Under the pieces are notes generated by a model, which ran no database searches, was not told the origin of the DNA, and was given only the letters and a program-made list of their open reading frames with translations. 64,000 bases of DNA from NCBI RefSeq assembly GCF_003628305.1, contig NZ_RBZM01000002.1:558001-622000 (forward strand), in the 5' to 3' direction. This DNA is from Cohnella endophytica (lineage in GTDB: Bacteria > Bacillota > Bacilli > Paenibacillales > Paenibacillaceae). Positions 25,827-35,012 of this stretch are shown in pieces (the first letter of the stretch is position 1; each line of letters begins with the position of its first letter). Both the position numbers and the translations under genes were made by a program.

Positions 25827-28730
25827 TTAGTAGAACACGTTCACTTCGCGGATCGACCACCAGCTTGTAGCCGTCCCCGTCTGCACGACTTTGATGTAAC
25901 GGGCGGATTGCGCGGCGAACGTCGCCGTAACGACCGGCCCCGTGCCCGCGCCGCTTGCGACTGCGGTCCCCCAGGTCGTTCCATCGTTCGAAACGTACAC
26001 TTCGTATCCCCGCGCGTAGTCGCTATCGCTACCCGTCGAGTCCATCGTCAACTTGTTGAACGTCTTGGCCGATTTCATGTCGATAATGAAATATTGACCT
26101 GCCGTCATCGCCGCTCCCGTGCTCCATCTTGTCACCATGCTGCCGTCCAGTAAATTCGCCGGCACGTCCCCGCTCGTCGGATTAGAAGTTGCCGTCCATC
26201 CCGTCCGGTCGAGCGTCGCTCCCGTACCGCCGCTGCCGCCAGTGCCGCTAGGCGAATAAACGTTGACTTCGCGGATCGACCACCAGCTTGTAGAGGTTCC
26301 GGTTTGCACGACTTTAATGTAACGCGCGCTTTGCGTCGCGAAGTTCGCCGTAACGACAGGACCCGTTCCCGTGCCGCTCGCCACGGCGCTTCCCCATGTC
26401 GTGCCGTCGTTGGACACGTAGACTTCGTAGCCGCGCGCATAATCGCTATTGCTGCCCGTCGAGTCCATCGTCAGCTTATTGAACGACTTCGCCGATTTCA
26501 TATCGATGACGAAATACTGTCCGGCCGCCATCGGGGTACCGGTACTCCATCTCGTCGCCATGTTGCCGTCCAACAAGTTCGCCGGCACATCGCCGCTCGT
26601 CGGGTTCGACGTCGCCGTCCATCCCGTACGATCGAGCGCCGTTCCGGTACCGCCTCCGCCGGAAGCTTGCGTCGTCGCCGTCGCCGTATTGCTTGCGGCA
26701 GAAACGTTGCCCGCGGCATCCTTCGCTTTCACCGTATAGCTGTAAGCCGTAGATGCCGTCAGTCCCGTATCGTTGTAAGCGGTCGAAGTCGAAGTGCCGA
26801 CGACCGAACCGTTCCGATAAACGTCGTATCCGGTTACGCCCACGTTGTCCGTCGAAGCGCTCCAGCTCAAGTTGATCTGGCTGCTAGACGCAGCGGTCGC
26901 CGTCAGTCCGGCGGGAGCCGTCGGCGCTTGGGTATCTACGGCGCCGGTGCCTTGGAACTCGGATACCGTCTGCCGCATCGCATCCGCTGGAGAGTTCGCG
27001 TATACCCGGCCGCCCGTATTGTTGATGACGTGGGTGATCTCGCTTCCGGCCGTACCCGAGAGCCAGATCGACGTCGCGTGATGAATTTTCACTCCTTGGC
27101 TGTTCGGAACCTCGATGCCGCTGTTCAGCTTGACTGCCGCATCGCGGAAGAAGGAGTATACGCCGCTTCCCCATAGCTCGTGACTCGACACATTGTTCGC
27201 TACCTTATAAGAAGCGTAGCCGTTAACGGTGCCGTTCTGACTCATCCAGCCCGCCTGGTTCGGCACGTCGTACGGAATTTCGGATTGGTAGAAATAAACC
27301 CGTCCGCCGTTGCCGTTCCATAACGTCTGATATTCCGTATGGTGTTCGACGAACAAGCCGTACATCGTGACGTTAGCGCCGTTGACTACAAGTCCGTTCT
27401 TGGACACGTTGGTCGTCCAGCCCGCTCCCGCGCCGTGGTCGGCGCGCCAAATCCACAGCTGGTCGCCGACGACGTTATTACTGTTGATCTTCAAGTTAGT
27501 ATCCGTTTTGCCAGCAGTAGCGCCGCCCGTTCTGAACGTCAGGTCGTATAAGAAAGTCGGATTCGCCGCGTGGCTCGCGGAGCTGCCCGTCGGACCGACT
27601 TCGAGCAACGAAGGCGTATTGTTCGGACCGGCGTCGAACACGAGGCCGGCGATTTTTACGCCGTCCACGTCGGCAACGCTCATGGCCGCTTGCCCGTTAT
27701 CCGGAATCAACGTAGGCAAGCCGATGCCGAGCACGACGGTGTTCGGGTTGTTGATCTGGATCGTGCTGCTCAGATGATAAATACCCGGCGTGAATAAGAG
27801 ATGCTTCCCTTGGCCGAGCGCCGCGTTGATGCTCGCGGAAGTCGCCGTATTCGGTTGCGCGATGTAAAATTGACTGATCGGAATGGCGGTGCCGGGAGTC
27901 GGGCCGTTCGCCCAACTGGCGCCCTGCGTATTCGTCTGCAACGCGGGCACGAATACGTTATATTGTCCGGCGTTATCTACGTAGAGATAAGGCTTCTCGC
28001 GAATGACCGGCGTTTGGGGAACGACCGTGTATGGCGGATCGGGGAACACTCCCGCCGGCGTATTCGTGTCTCCCACGAACACCATATTCCAGACGCCGTT
28101 CGCCCAGCTCGCCCATTGGCTGTTACGGGAAAACCATTGTTGCTGCGAGGCGGGAAGAACGGCGCCGTCCACGATGGAATCGGCGAGGAATCCGCCGCTT
28201 GCCCATCCGGCGTTCCAGTTGGAATCGAAGTCGAACAGATCCAATCCGCCTTTAATATGAACGCGTCTCATCGGCGCGGCTTGCGATACCGCGAATTGAG
28301 TTTTGCCATTGGACGGATTTATCGTCAAATTCTCGATCGTCCGCCAGAAGTTGCGCGTCGCGTTGCCGTTGTCCCATTTCGCGTTGACGTTCAAGCCGCC
28401 GTTAATATTCACGTCGCCGGGGTTTTGTCCCAACCCGCCTACTTGCGTATAGAATCCGACATTGAAGTTCACGTTGTAAGAGCCCGGCTTGAATAACAGC
28501 GCGGTGCGTTGGCTGCTGAACTCGGCGCTCTCCATCGAGGCGAACACGGAGTTCGTTATGTTCTGAATGTCCGCCGCCGGCATCGTTGGATCGAATACAT
28601 ATACATTAGGACCGAAAATCGTCGTATTGGCATCTCCGATCGTCGCCGCTGCCGCTAAGTTTGGAGTAACCGCGATCAAGCTGAACGCGATGGCGAGCGC
28701 GGACACTGCCGAGCCGATTTTTCTAAACAT
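25827..28730 (-). CDS. Large secreted beta-helix protein with FN3 and two F5/8-type C (discoidin) modules
   Basis: This 967-residue exported protein has a signal peptide (1-27, ending AAAA). A long region (about 28-598) repeats short beta-strand patterns with Asn/Gly turns, as in parallel beta-helix carbohydrases of the GH55/pectate-lyase type; homologues are often labelled only coagulation factor 5/8 domain protein. One FN3 module (about 599-692) and two almost identical F5/8 C modules (about 693-830 and 831-967), likely carbohydrate-binding, follow. The ATG at 28730 has GGGAGG nine bases upstream; a longer frame adds 36 non-signal residues. Catalytic activity cannot be assigned from sequence by eye. 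Confidence 0.88.
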   Translation of the reverse strand: MFRKIGSAVSALAIAFSLIAVTPNLAAAATIGDANTTIFGPNVYVFDPTMPAADIQNITNSVFASMESAEFSSQRTALLFKPGSYNVNFNVGFYTQVGGLGQNPGDVNINGGLNVNAKWDNGNATRNFWRTIENLTINPSNGKTQFAVSQAAPMRRVHIKGGLDLFDFDSNWNAGWASGGFLADSIVDGAVLPASQQQWFSRNSQWASWANGVWNMVFVGDTNTPAGVFPDPPYTVVPQTPVIREKPYLYVDNAGQYNVFVPALQTNTQGASWANGPTPGTAIPISQFYIAQPNTATSASINAALGQGKHLLFTPGIYHLSSTIQINNPNTVVLGIGLPTLIPDNGQAAMSVADVDGVKIAGLVFDAGPNNTPSLLEVGPTGSSASHAANPTFLYDLTFRTGGATAGKTDTNLKINSNNVVGDQLWIWRADHGAGAGWTTNVSKNGLVVNGANVTMYGLFVEHHTEYQTLWNGNGGRVYFYQSEIPYDVPNQAGWMSQNGTVNGYASYKVANNVSSHELWGSGVYSFFRDAAVKLNSGIEVPNSQGVKIHHATSIWLSGTAGSEITHVINNTGGRVYANSPADAMRQTVSEFQGTGAVDTQAPTAPAGLTATAASSSQINLSWSASTDNVGVTGYDVYRNGSVVGTSTSTAYNDTGLTASTAYSYTVKAKDAAGNVSAASNTATATTQASGGGGTGTALDRTGWTATSNPTSGDVPANLLDGNMATRWSTGTPMAAGQYFVIDMKSAKSFNKLTMDSTGSNSDYARGYEVYVSNDGTTWGSAVASGTGTGPVVTANFATQSARYIKVVQTGTSTSWWSIREVNVYSPSGTGGSGGTGATLDRTGWTATSNPTSGDVPANLLDGSMVTRWSTGAAMTAGQYFIIDMKSAKTFNKLTMDSTGSDSDYARGYEVYVSNDGTTWGTAVASGAGTGPVVTATFAAQSARYIKVVQTGTATSWWSIREVNVFY
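25830..26654. repeat. Direct repeat of two F5/8 C module coding units
   Basis: Two copies with a 423-base (141-codon) period encode discoidin modules that differ at only a small number of residues. For example, both end in SWWSIREVNV and both contain ARGYEVYVSNDGTTWG. The DNA similarity is high, suggesting recent duplication or gene conversion. Confidence 0.85.
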
Positions 28731-28936
28731 AAATGATTGCCTCCCATTCGGTTGAATTTGCGATCTTATATTCGTCCATGCGTATATGACGTTCGGCCTC
28801 AGCCCCTTTCTAACTTGGATAAGAACGGAATAATCCACCCTTGCGGAATAATCATATTAAAATCGGGAGCTTTTTCGTACGTCTGATAATTAAGATGGAT
28901 AGCGTCATTTTTGCGAAAATAAAGATCAAGGCGCGC

Positions 28937-28974
28937 AAAAAAGACGAACCGGGCGCATTGCATCCTAGTTCGTC
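28937..28974 (-). terminator. Terminator of the LLM oxidoreductase/thioredoxin operon
   Basis: GACGAAC (28943-28949) pairs with 28968-28974, followed on the minus strand by TTTTTT (28942-28937). The remaining gap to the beta-helix gene (28731-28936) holds its promoter region; I see no further feature in it. Confidence 0.8.
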
Positions 28975-28989
28975 CTTTAAATCGTTTAG

Positions 28990-30048
28990 TTAGTTCGCGG
29001 TGCTCGCGATCGATTTCTCCCATAGGATACTCGGAATTTCCTTGCGAAGCGTCGGCGCGACTTCGTCGGCGAACCGTTCGAGCTGCTCCCGCTGTTCCGT
29101 TTCGGACAACCCGTCCACGCTGATGCTGAGTACTTCGTTGCCGAATGCTTCATGGTAATCGAGGATTTTCTCGATTACGCTCTCCGCGCTTCCGACGAGC
29201 AATGAGCCTCTCGCGATATGGTCCTCGAGACCGGTAAACGGAGATTGGTTATGCCGCGACGCCGGCGTGGAGAAGAAGGCGTCGTAATAAGGCTTAAACC
29301 TGCGGATCGCCTCTTCCTTCGTAGCGGCCAAATATAGGCTTCCGGCTCCAGCCCCTACGAGCGCTTTGCGCGGATCATGGCCGTAATAGGCGAGCCTTTC
29401 CCGGTAATGATCGATCAGCGCTTTATATTGCGCCTTCGGATGGAACGTGTTCGACGAGAATAGAGGATCGCCGTATTTCGCGGCAAGCTCCGTGGAAAGC
29501 GTGCTCGAAGCGCTCCCGTGCCAGACGGGAATACGTTCCTGAAGCGGTCTTGGAAATACGGTGACATCTTGAAGCGGAGGCCGGTATTGGCCTTCCCACG
29601 TCACGTTCTCCTCGTCCCATAGCCTTCTGAGCAACGCATACCTTTCGGCCATGGACTCCCACTGCTCTTCCTCATGGATTCCGAATAACGGATAATGTCT
29701 AGGATCGTTGCCCTTGCCGATTATGAGCTCTAGCCTGCCGCCGGACAGATGGTCCAGCGTCGCGTAATCTTCCGCCACTCTTACCGGATCGAGCACGCTA
29801 AGCACCGTAACGGTCGTGAGCAATCGAATGCTCTTCGTTCGGGCCGCGATCGACGCCAGGATAACGGGAGGCGACGAAGAAAGAAACGGGGAACCGTGCC
29901 GTTCTCCGACGCCGTACGCTTCGAAGCCGAGCGCTTCGGCCAGTTCCGCTTGCTTTAGCACGTTAAGAAACTTCTGTTGGTCGCTCCATGTTTCTCCGGT
30001 AACGGGATTCGGCATATTCATGATTAAGCTGAAGAGCGCGAACTTCAT
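28990..30048 (-). CDS. LLM class flavin-dependent oxidoreductase
   Basis: A 352-residue bacterial luciferase-like FMN/F420 monooxygenase with a TIM-barrel fold. Typical patterns are MKFALFSLIMNMP at the N-terminus, AEALGFEAYGVGERHG, TVTVLSVLDPVRVAEDYATLDHLSGGRLELIIGKG and the C-terminal GSAESVIEKILDYHEAFG. I chose the ATG at 30048 with AAGGGG ahead; a TTG seven codons upstream is less likely. It follows a thioredoxin-like gene by 27 bases in an operon with a shared terminator. Members often desulfonate or oxidise small thiol or sulfur compounds, so a redox link to the partner is plausible but unproven. Confidence 0.92.
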   Translation of the reverse strand: MKFALFSLIMNMPNPVTGETWSDQQKFLNVLKQAELAEALGFEAYGVGERHGSPFLSSSPPVILASIAARTKSIRLLTTVTVLSVLDPVRVAEDYATLDHLSGGRLELIIGKGNDPRHYPLFGIHEEEQWESMAERYALLRRLWDEENVTWEGQYRPPLQDVTVFPRPLQERIPVWHGSASSTLSTELAAKYGDPLFSSNTFHPKAQYKALIDHYRERLAYYGHDPRKALVGAGAGSLYLAATKEEAIRRFKPYYDAFFSTPASRHNQSPFTGLEDHIARGSLLVGSAESVIEKILDYHEAFGNEVLSISVDGLSETEQREQLERFADEVAPTLRKEIPSILWEKSIASTAN

Positions 30049-30075
30049 TGCCGTAATCCCCTTCCCCAAGCCCGA

Positions 30076-30702
30076 TTAATGGCCGACGATCTCGCTAATC
30101 TTCTTTAAAATCGCTTCCTGCTCCAGGGCTCTCACTTCGGATCTCCTCGTTTTCAGATGCGCAAGCAGCCCTTTCTTCGACGTTTCTTCCAACTCGCCGA
30201 TCGGTTTCCCTCGGCCCTCCAGCTCCGGATGATCGGACCAGAATTCGTCGATCCATCCGCCGAAGCGCACCGTGATCTCCTCAGGGCGTTCGATGAACAC
30301 GCCTAATTCCTCGCCCGACGCATCGAAGAAAATATAAGTCGGAATGTGGCTTTTGCCGTCCGGATGAAGATAGGCGTCCGCAATATCTCTGTTGTCCGGA
30401 TCCCTGTTTAAGACGGTCAGCTTCAGCTTATCCGTAGTCGAGGCTATTTTCCCGAACAGGGGCAAATTCGCAACCACGTCACCGCACCAATCATGTACCA
30501 ATACGAGAACGTCTACCGGTTGGCTCAGACGTTCAAGGAACGCTAATCCGTCGGCGGTTACCTCGTAAGCATCGTAATTCGCGGACAACGATTCCTGGTT
30601 GACTTCCGCGAGTTCCACGAACTGCCGGAACGATACTCCTTCGCGCAAGGCGCGATCTCTTCTGTCTCTAGACAAGCGGGAATTCGGTCTAGCTGTCGTC
30701 AT
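30076..30702 (-). CDS. Thioredoxin family protein with single active-site cysteine
   Basis: A 208-residue cytoplasmic protein of the long thioredoxin-like group. The fold pattern DVLVLVHDWCGDV (about residue 68-80) replaces the classic WCGPC by WCGDV, so only one catalytic cysteine remains. IPTYIFFDASGEELG supplies the cis-proline strand. GGGAGG is well placed before the ATG. A mono-cysteine thioredoxin cannot do the usual dithiol exchange alone; it may act as a bacillithiol-type or peroxide-handling partner. It is the first gene of the operon with the LLM oxidoreductase. Confidence 0.88.
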   Translation of the reverse strand: MTTARPNSRLSRDRRDRALREGVSFRQFVELAEVNQESLSANYDAYEVTADGLAFLERLSQPVDVLVLVHDWCGDVVANLPLFGKIASTTDKLKLTVLNRDPDNRDIADAYLHPDGKSHIPTYIFFDASGEELGVFIERPEEITVRFGGWIDEFWSDHPELEGRGKPIGELEETSKKGLLAHLKTRRSEVRALEQEAILKKISEIVGH

Positions 30703-30921
30703 GATAATTCCTCCCTATTTTCAAATAATTCACATTAAATCTGTCGGAATTATTGCGTTTGTAACTAATCTACCACCGGACTCTTGCAAGGTCTAATCGA
30801 CTTCTTCTATTTATGAATCGAATCGTTCTATAGGCTGCACGAATTCAATTGACACTATAGAAACAAATTTGGGATAATTTACGTAAATATAATTAGCAAA
30901 CGATGCAAAGGGGTGACTCGA

Positions 30922-31317
30922 ATGTTCGACGAACCGAATGTGGGCGGAGGATTCGGCGCAATGTTTACGATCGTTCCGATCATTATTGCGATCGGATTCA
31001 TTATTGTCATCGTCAGTATTATTTTTAGAGGGGCGCGTTACGTTAAGAACGCGAGCTCGCAGCAAGAATCCATATTCGCGAGAGTCGTCGCGAAACGAAC
31101 GGAAGTGAGCGGAAGCTCGAACCTTCACAATGTCGGGGACGCCGCCATGCATCATACCCACTCTTCCCGAACGGATTATTACATTACGCTCGAGTTCGAG
31201 GACGGATCGCGCCGGGAATTTCTCGACGTGAAAAAGCTATATGGTCTGCTCGTCGAAGGAGACGCGGGTTATGCGGCTATTCAAGGAGATTGGATCGTCG
31301 CCTTCGAGCGTCAATAG
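30922..31317 (+). CDS. DUF2500-type small membrane protein
   Basis: This 131-residue protein has one N-terminal membrane helix (about residues 11-33, FTIVPIIIAIGFIIVIVSII) and a soluble C-terminal beta-domain with ARVVAKRTEV, YYITLEFEDGSRREF and GLLVEGDAGYAAIQGDWIVAF. This is the pattern of DUF2500 proteins, whose role is unknown. The ATG at 30922 has GGGG eight bases ahead; a GTG at 30913 is less likely. It stands alone before a bidirectional terminator. Confidence 0.82.
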   Translation: MFDEPNVGGGFGAMFTIVPIIIAIGFIIVIVSIIFRGARYVKNASSQQESIFARVVAKRTEVSGSSNLHNVGDAAMHHTHSSRTDYYITLEFEDGSRREFLDVKKLYGLLVEGDAGYAAIQGDWIVAFERQ

Positions 31318-31341
31318 GCGCGATTCAGGTCGCAACCCAAA

Positions 31342-31383
31342 AAGGCTTCCTACAAGGTCTTATCGGACCTGATAGGAAGCCTT
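31342..31383. terminator. Bidirectional terminator between DUF2500 and glcF genes
   Basis: An 11-bp outer stem (31342-31352 with 31373-31383) has an inner AGGTC/GACCT stem and A/T-rich flanks on each side. It ends two convergent genes. Confidence 0.85.
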
Positions 31384-31391
31384 CTCGCTAT

Positions 31392-32777
31392 TTACTTATC
31401 GTCCGTTCGGCCGGCAATTCTCTCGTAGAGGAAATCGACGACGTGCTTCACTTCCATCCGATCGCTTACCCCGTGCTTCTCGACGCCTAACTTCATCTGA
31501 AGCAGACAACCCGGATTGCTCGTCAGCAAATAACGCGCTTCGGTCTCGTTCGCATGCGCCATTTTATGCTCCAGAATTTGTCCGGCCATCTCGGGTTGCG
31601 TGACGTTGTAGATACCGGCGGAGCCGCAGCAACGATCCGCTTCCTTCATCTCGACGAAGCTGACGTTGGCCACTTGCTTCATCAACCGCCTAGGCGCGTC
31701 CGAGCTCTTCATAACGTTACGCAAATGGCAGGAATCCTGGTAAGTAATCTTCACGGATTGCCCTGAATGTACGTCAGCGTCGGCGAACTCCGGCAACCGT
31801 CCCCGCTCGACCAATAGCCTGCTAACGTCGATCACGCTTTCGGCGAACCAAACGGCAAGCTCCGCATGCTCCGGATCCTCGTGCAGCAAATGGTCGTATT
31901 CCACCAATAATGCACCGCATCCACCTGCGTTAGAGACGATATGCTCAACGCCGGCTTCCTTGAATACCTTCAGATTCGTGCGGGCAAGGCCCCTCGCCTG
32001 ATCCATCTCTCCGCTATGAGCATGCAGAGCCCCGCAGCACACTTGGTCATTCGGAATGACCACTTCGAATCCCGCTTCGGAGAGCAGCTTCACGGTATTG
32101 ACGTTCGTGTCCGCGAACATGACGTCCATGATGCAGCCCCGGAACAACGCGACGCGGGCGATCTTCTCGCCTTTCGCTGGATATACCGTACCGATACGTT
32201 CCACGACGCCCTTGCCGGTCGCATCCGGAAGGATGCTTTCCATTTCGCGCAGATGTTCGGGGAACAGCTTCATGAGGCCGGTACCTCTGGCCACGCGGCG
32301 CAAACCTGATTTCTGATAAAGCGCCAGCGATCTTCCCATCCATTTCAGGCTGCCCCTGTGCGGGAAAACGCCTTTGAAGAACAATTTGCGCAGCCCTTTC
32401 ACTGGAGCGCTGTGTTCGGCATGATCCTCGATGGCATCGCGGGTTTGCTCGATCAATTGTCCGTATTTGACGTCCGCGGGACAAGCCGGCTCGCATGCGC
32501 GGCAGCCGAGACAGTGATTCATTTGATCCTCGAAAGCCTGGTCGGGGTCCATAACCCCGTCCACCACGGCTTTCATGAGCGCGATGCGTCCGCGAGGCGA
32601 CTCCGGTTCGAGTCCGGTTTCCCGGAACGTAGGACATGCCGGCAAACAAAAACCGCAACGCATGCAGTTCGTAAGCTGATCGTAATCGAGCTTAGCCAGC
32701 ATCGTTCTGGATAACGGGTTGGCGTGCTCGATGTCCGGTTTCTTCGGTATCGTCAGCAAGGTGTCCGGATTAACCAC
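31392..32777 (-). CDS. glcF: Glycolate/lactate oxidase iron-sulfur subunit (GlcF-like)
   Basis: A 461-residue subunit carrying two [4Fe-4S] clusters. The first is bound by CMRCGFCLPACP (Cys38, 41, 44 and 48), the second by CLGCRACEPACP. Two CCG domains follow, with QVCCGALHAHSG and RCCGSAGIYN. It passes electrons from the FAD subunit, encoded just upstream and overlapping by eight bases, to the respiratory chain. Glycolate or lactate is the usual substrate; sequence alone does not decide. It forms a two-gene operon with a GntR/FCD regulator divergent from it. Confidence 0.93.
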   Translation of the reverse strand: MVNPDTLLTIPKKPDIEHANPLSRTMLAKLDYDQLTNCMRCGFCLPACPTFRETGLEPESPRGRIALMKAVVDGVMDPDQAFEDQMNHCLGCRACEPACPADVKYGQLIEQTRDAIEDHAEHSAPVKGLRKLFFKGVFPHRGSLKWMGRSLALYQKSGLRRVARGTGLMKLFPEHLREMESILPDATGKGVVERIGTVYPAKGEKIARVALFRGCIMDVMFADTNVNTVKLLSEAGFEVVIPNDQVCCGALHAHSGEMDQARGLARTNLKVFKEAGVEHIVSNAGGCGALLVEYDHLLHEDPEHAELAVWFAESVIDVSRLLVERGRLPEFADADVHSGQSVKITYQDSCHLRNVMKSSDAPRRLMKQVANVSFVEMKEADRCCGSAGIYNVTQPEMAGQILEHKMAHANETEARYLLTSNPGCLLQMKLGVEKHGVSDRMEVKHVVDFLYERIAGRTDDK

Positions 32778-34185
32778 GTTCGATCACCACCCTTTTGCGC
32801 GTTTCCTTGGCGAACATTTTACCCGGATTAAGCAGGTTGTGCGGATCGAAAGCCAGCTTGATACCGCGCATGACGTCCATGCCCGCCCTGCCGACTTTCC
32901 ATTCCAGGAACGGCGCTTTGACGAGCCCGACTCCATGCTCCCCGGTAATCGTTCCGCCCAGCTCGATGGCCGCTTCGAATATTTCCTCGAATGCCTGCTC
33001 GACGCGATGAACTTCCTCCTTATCCCTGGCGTCCGTCGTGGCGGTCGGATGAAGATTCCCGTCCCCCGCATGCCCGAACGTCGCGATCGAAACCTTATAC
33101 TTGAGAGCGATCTCGTTGATCCGCAGCACCATATCGGCGATCCGCGAACGGGGAACCGTAGCGTCCTCCAGTATCGTGGTCGGACGAAGGCGAGCCAGCG
33201 CGGTGAAGGCGCTTCGTCTTGCCGTCAACAGCTTCTCGGCGTGCTCCCTCGTTTCGGCGACTTCCACGCGATCCGCCTTCTCGAGCTCGCAAATTTCCCT
33301 GATTTTCGCGATATCCCGTTCGACCGCCTCAGGATCGCCGTCTTGTTCGATCAACAATATCGCTTCCATATCGAGCGGCAATCCGAGCTTCGCGAAGTCG
33401 TCCACGACTCGAATCGTCGGGTTGTCCATGAATTCAAGCGTAGCCGGAATGATTTTCATCTCGATAATTCGCGACACGGTTCTCGCGGCTCCGTACAGAT
33501 CCTTGAACATCGCAAGCATCGTTTTCTTGAATGCCGGAGGAGGCACCAGCTTCAGGGTCGCTTCGGTGATAATAGCTAGCGTACCCTCCGAGCCGACAAG
33601 CAGCTTGGTCAGGTCGTAACCCGCGACGTCCTTCATCAATTTGCCGCCGGTCCGGATAATTTCTCCGCTTGCGAGGACGGCTTCCAGACCGATGACGTAA
33701 TCTTTGGTCGTTCCGTATTTTAAACCGCGCAACCCGCCCGAACATTCCGCGATATTGCCGCCGATCGTGGAAATCTTCATGCTGCTCGGATCGGGCGGGT
33801 AGAAAAGGCCGAGGGACTCGATATGCGCCGTGAATTCCGCCGTAATCTTTCCCGTCTGCACCGTCGCCGTTAAATTTTCCATGTCCACTTCTATAATCTT
33901 GTTCATGCGATGCATGACCATCACGACTCCGCCCTGAACGGGCACCGTGCCTCCGCACAGGTTGGATCCGGATCCGCGCGACACGACAGGAACTTTGTAT
34001 GCGGCCAATGCTTTCATGATTTGCGACACCTGATCCGTATTCTCCGGATAGATTACCCCATCCGGCAAACTCTGGAGCATGGGAGTGCCGTCATAGGAAT
34101 GGGACACCAATGCTTCTTGATCATCCCGGTAATGTTTCTCGCCGACGATTTGTCGGAGTTGCTTCGTAAGATTCGCATCCAGCAT
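32770..34185 (-). CDS. glcD: FAD-linked oxidase subunit, glycolate/D-lactate type (GlcD-like)
   Basis: This 471-residue flavoprotein oxidises a 2-hydroxyacid to a 2-ketoacid. It has the FAD-binding PCMH fold with PVVSRGSGSNLCGGTVPV and the GGNIAECSGGLRGLKYG loop, and a C-terminal oxidase domain with GHAGDGNLHPT and TGEHGVG, both typical of the GlcD/D-lactate dehydrogenase group. The start has three consecutive ATG codons after GAGGA; the third (34185) has the best spacing. It is co-transcribed with glcF and controlled by the adjacent GntR/FCD regulator. Confidence 0.93.
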   Translation of the reverse strand: MLDANLTKQLRQIVGEKHYRDDQEALVSHSYDGTPMLQSLPDGVIYPENTDQVSQIMKALAAYKVPVVSRGSGSNLCGGTVPVQGGVVMVMHRMNKIIEVDMENLTATVQTGKITAEFTAHIESLGLFYPPDPSSMKISTIGGNIAECSGGLRGLKYGTTKDYVIGLEAVLASGEIIRTGGKLMKDVAGYDLTKLLVGSEGTLAIITEATLKLVPPPAFKKTMLAMFKDLYGAARTVSRIIEMKIIPATLEFMDNPTIRVVDDFAKLGLPLDMEAILLIEQDGDPEAVERDIAKIREICELEKADRVEVAETREHAEKLLTARRSAFTALARLRPTTILEDATVPRSRIADMVLRINEIALKYKVSIATFGHAGDGNLHPTATTDARDKEEVHRVEQAFEEIFEAAIELGGTITGEHGVGLVKAPFLEWKVGRAGMDVMRGIKLAFDPHNLLNPGKMFAKETRKRVVIERG

Positions 34186-34214
34186 CATCATTCCTCGTTC
34201 CCGTAATTAGTCAG

Positions 34215-34227
34215 GTCATCTGATGAC
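34215..34227. promoter_or_regulatory. Operator palindrome of the GntR/FCD regulator
   Basis: GTCATCTGATGAC is a perfect 6-1-6 palindrome in the 116-base gap between glcD and the regulator gene. FadR-subfamily regulators bind short inverted repeats like this. A TATATT-type -10 box of the regulator lies just downstream. Confidence 0.6.
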
Positions 34228-34301
34228 TTTGATTCTATTATAGGCTATACTATATTTATTGTATAGAGTTCAAAAATGAACGTGCCCCGGGAGGCCGACG
34301 C

Positions 34302-35006
34302 ATGAAAATCGCGACCGCGAAAGGCCACGAGCTCGTGGCGGAACATATCCTGCAACAAATCAAGTCCGGAGAATGGAGTCCGGGTCACCGACTGCCTTCC
34401 GTCGTGGAGTTGGCGGAATCGTACGGAGTCGGCCGATCCACGATACGGGAAGCGGCCAGCGCTCTGAAAGCGATGGGCTGGCTTGACGTGCGTCATGGCG
34501 GCGGCACATTCGTCAGCAAAGAGCTTCCCAACGAGCCGAAGAACGGAACGGACGACTTGTTCCGGAACGCGAGCTCCTTGATCGAACTGCTGGAAGTCCG
34601 CAAATCCCTGGAAGTCGGCGCCGCCTCGCTTGCAGCGCAGCGACGCGGCCCGCAGCATTTACTCCGCATGCAGGAGCAATTATCCGTTATGGAGAAGAGT
34701 TTGGCCGGAAACGAGACTTCGGTAGGGGAACGTGCCGATGCCGATTTCCATATGGAGATTGTTGCCGCATCCGGTAACTCTCTGATGATGAAGCTGATGG
34801 AATCGTTGTCCGATCGTTTCGCGGAATCCATCCGTCAAACCCGAGAGCTGTGGTTTTACAGGGAGAATGCGACCGCGACGCGTTTGCTTCAAGAACATCG
34901 GATGATCTATGAAGCCATCGAAGGGCAAGACAAGAAGTCGGCAGAGGATTTAATCTCGTTGCATCTTACGAAAGTAATCGAAGTACTAAGGAATGCCTTG
35001 GATTAG
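34302..35006 (+). CDS. GntR family regulator, FadR subfamily (FCD domain)
   Basis: A 234-residue ligand-responsive repressor. The winged helix (about 8-75) has ILQQIKSGEWSPGHRLPSVVELAESYGVGRSTIREAASALKAMG, the classic GntR pattern. The FCD effector domain (about 88-230) has EVRKSLEVGAASLAAQR, DFHMEIVAASGN and the metal-site histidine in EHRMIYEAI. GGGAGG precedes the ATG. It is divergent from glcDF and near a perfect 13-base palindrome. Homologues such as LldR or GlcC respond to lactate or glycolate, which fits the neighbours. Confidence 0.92.
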   Translation: MKIATAKGHELVAEHILQQIKSGEWSPGHRLPSVVELAESYGVGRSTIREAASALKAMGWLDVRHGGGTFVSKELPNEPKNGTDDLFRNASSLIELLEVRKSLEVGAASLAAQRRGPQHLLRMQEQLSVMEKSLAGNETSVGERADADFHMEIVAASGNSLMMKLMESLSDRFAESIRQTRELWFYRENATATRLLQEHRMIYEAIEGQDKKSAEDLISLHLTKVIEVLRNALD

Positions 35007-35012
35007 CCGCAG

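Noticed and set aside
25830-26654. CRISPR-like array of spaced repeats
   Set aside because: The repeats are long in-frame protein modules (F5/8 C); no short repeat-spacer pattern or cas genes.
26304-28496. Long open frames on the plus strand opposite the beta-helix gene
   Set aside because: Arginine-rich shadows of a GC-rich repetitive coding strand; no start context or domain.
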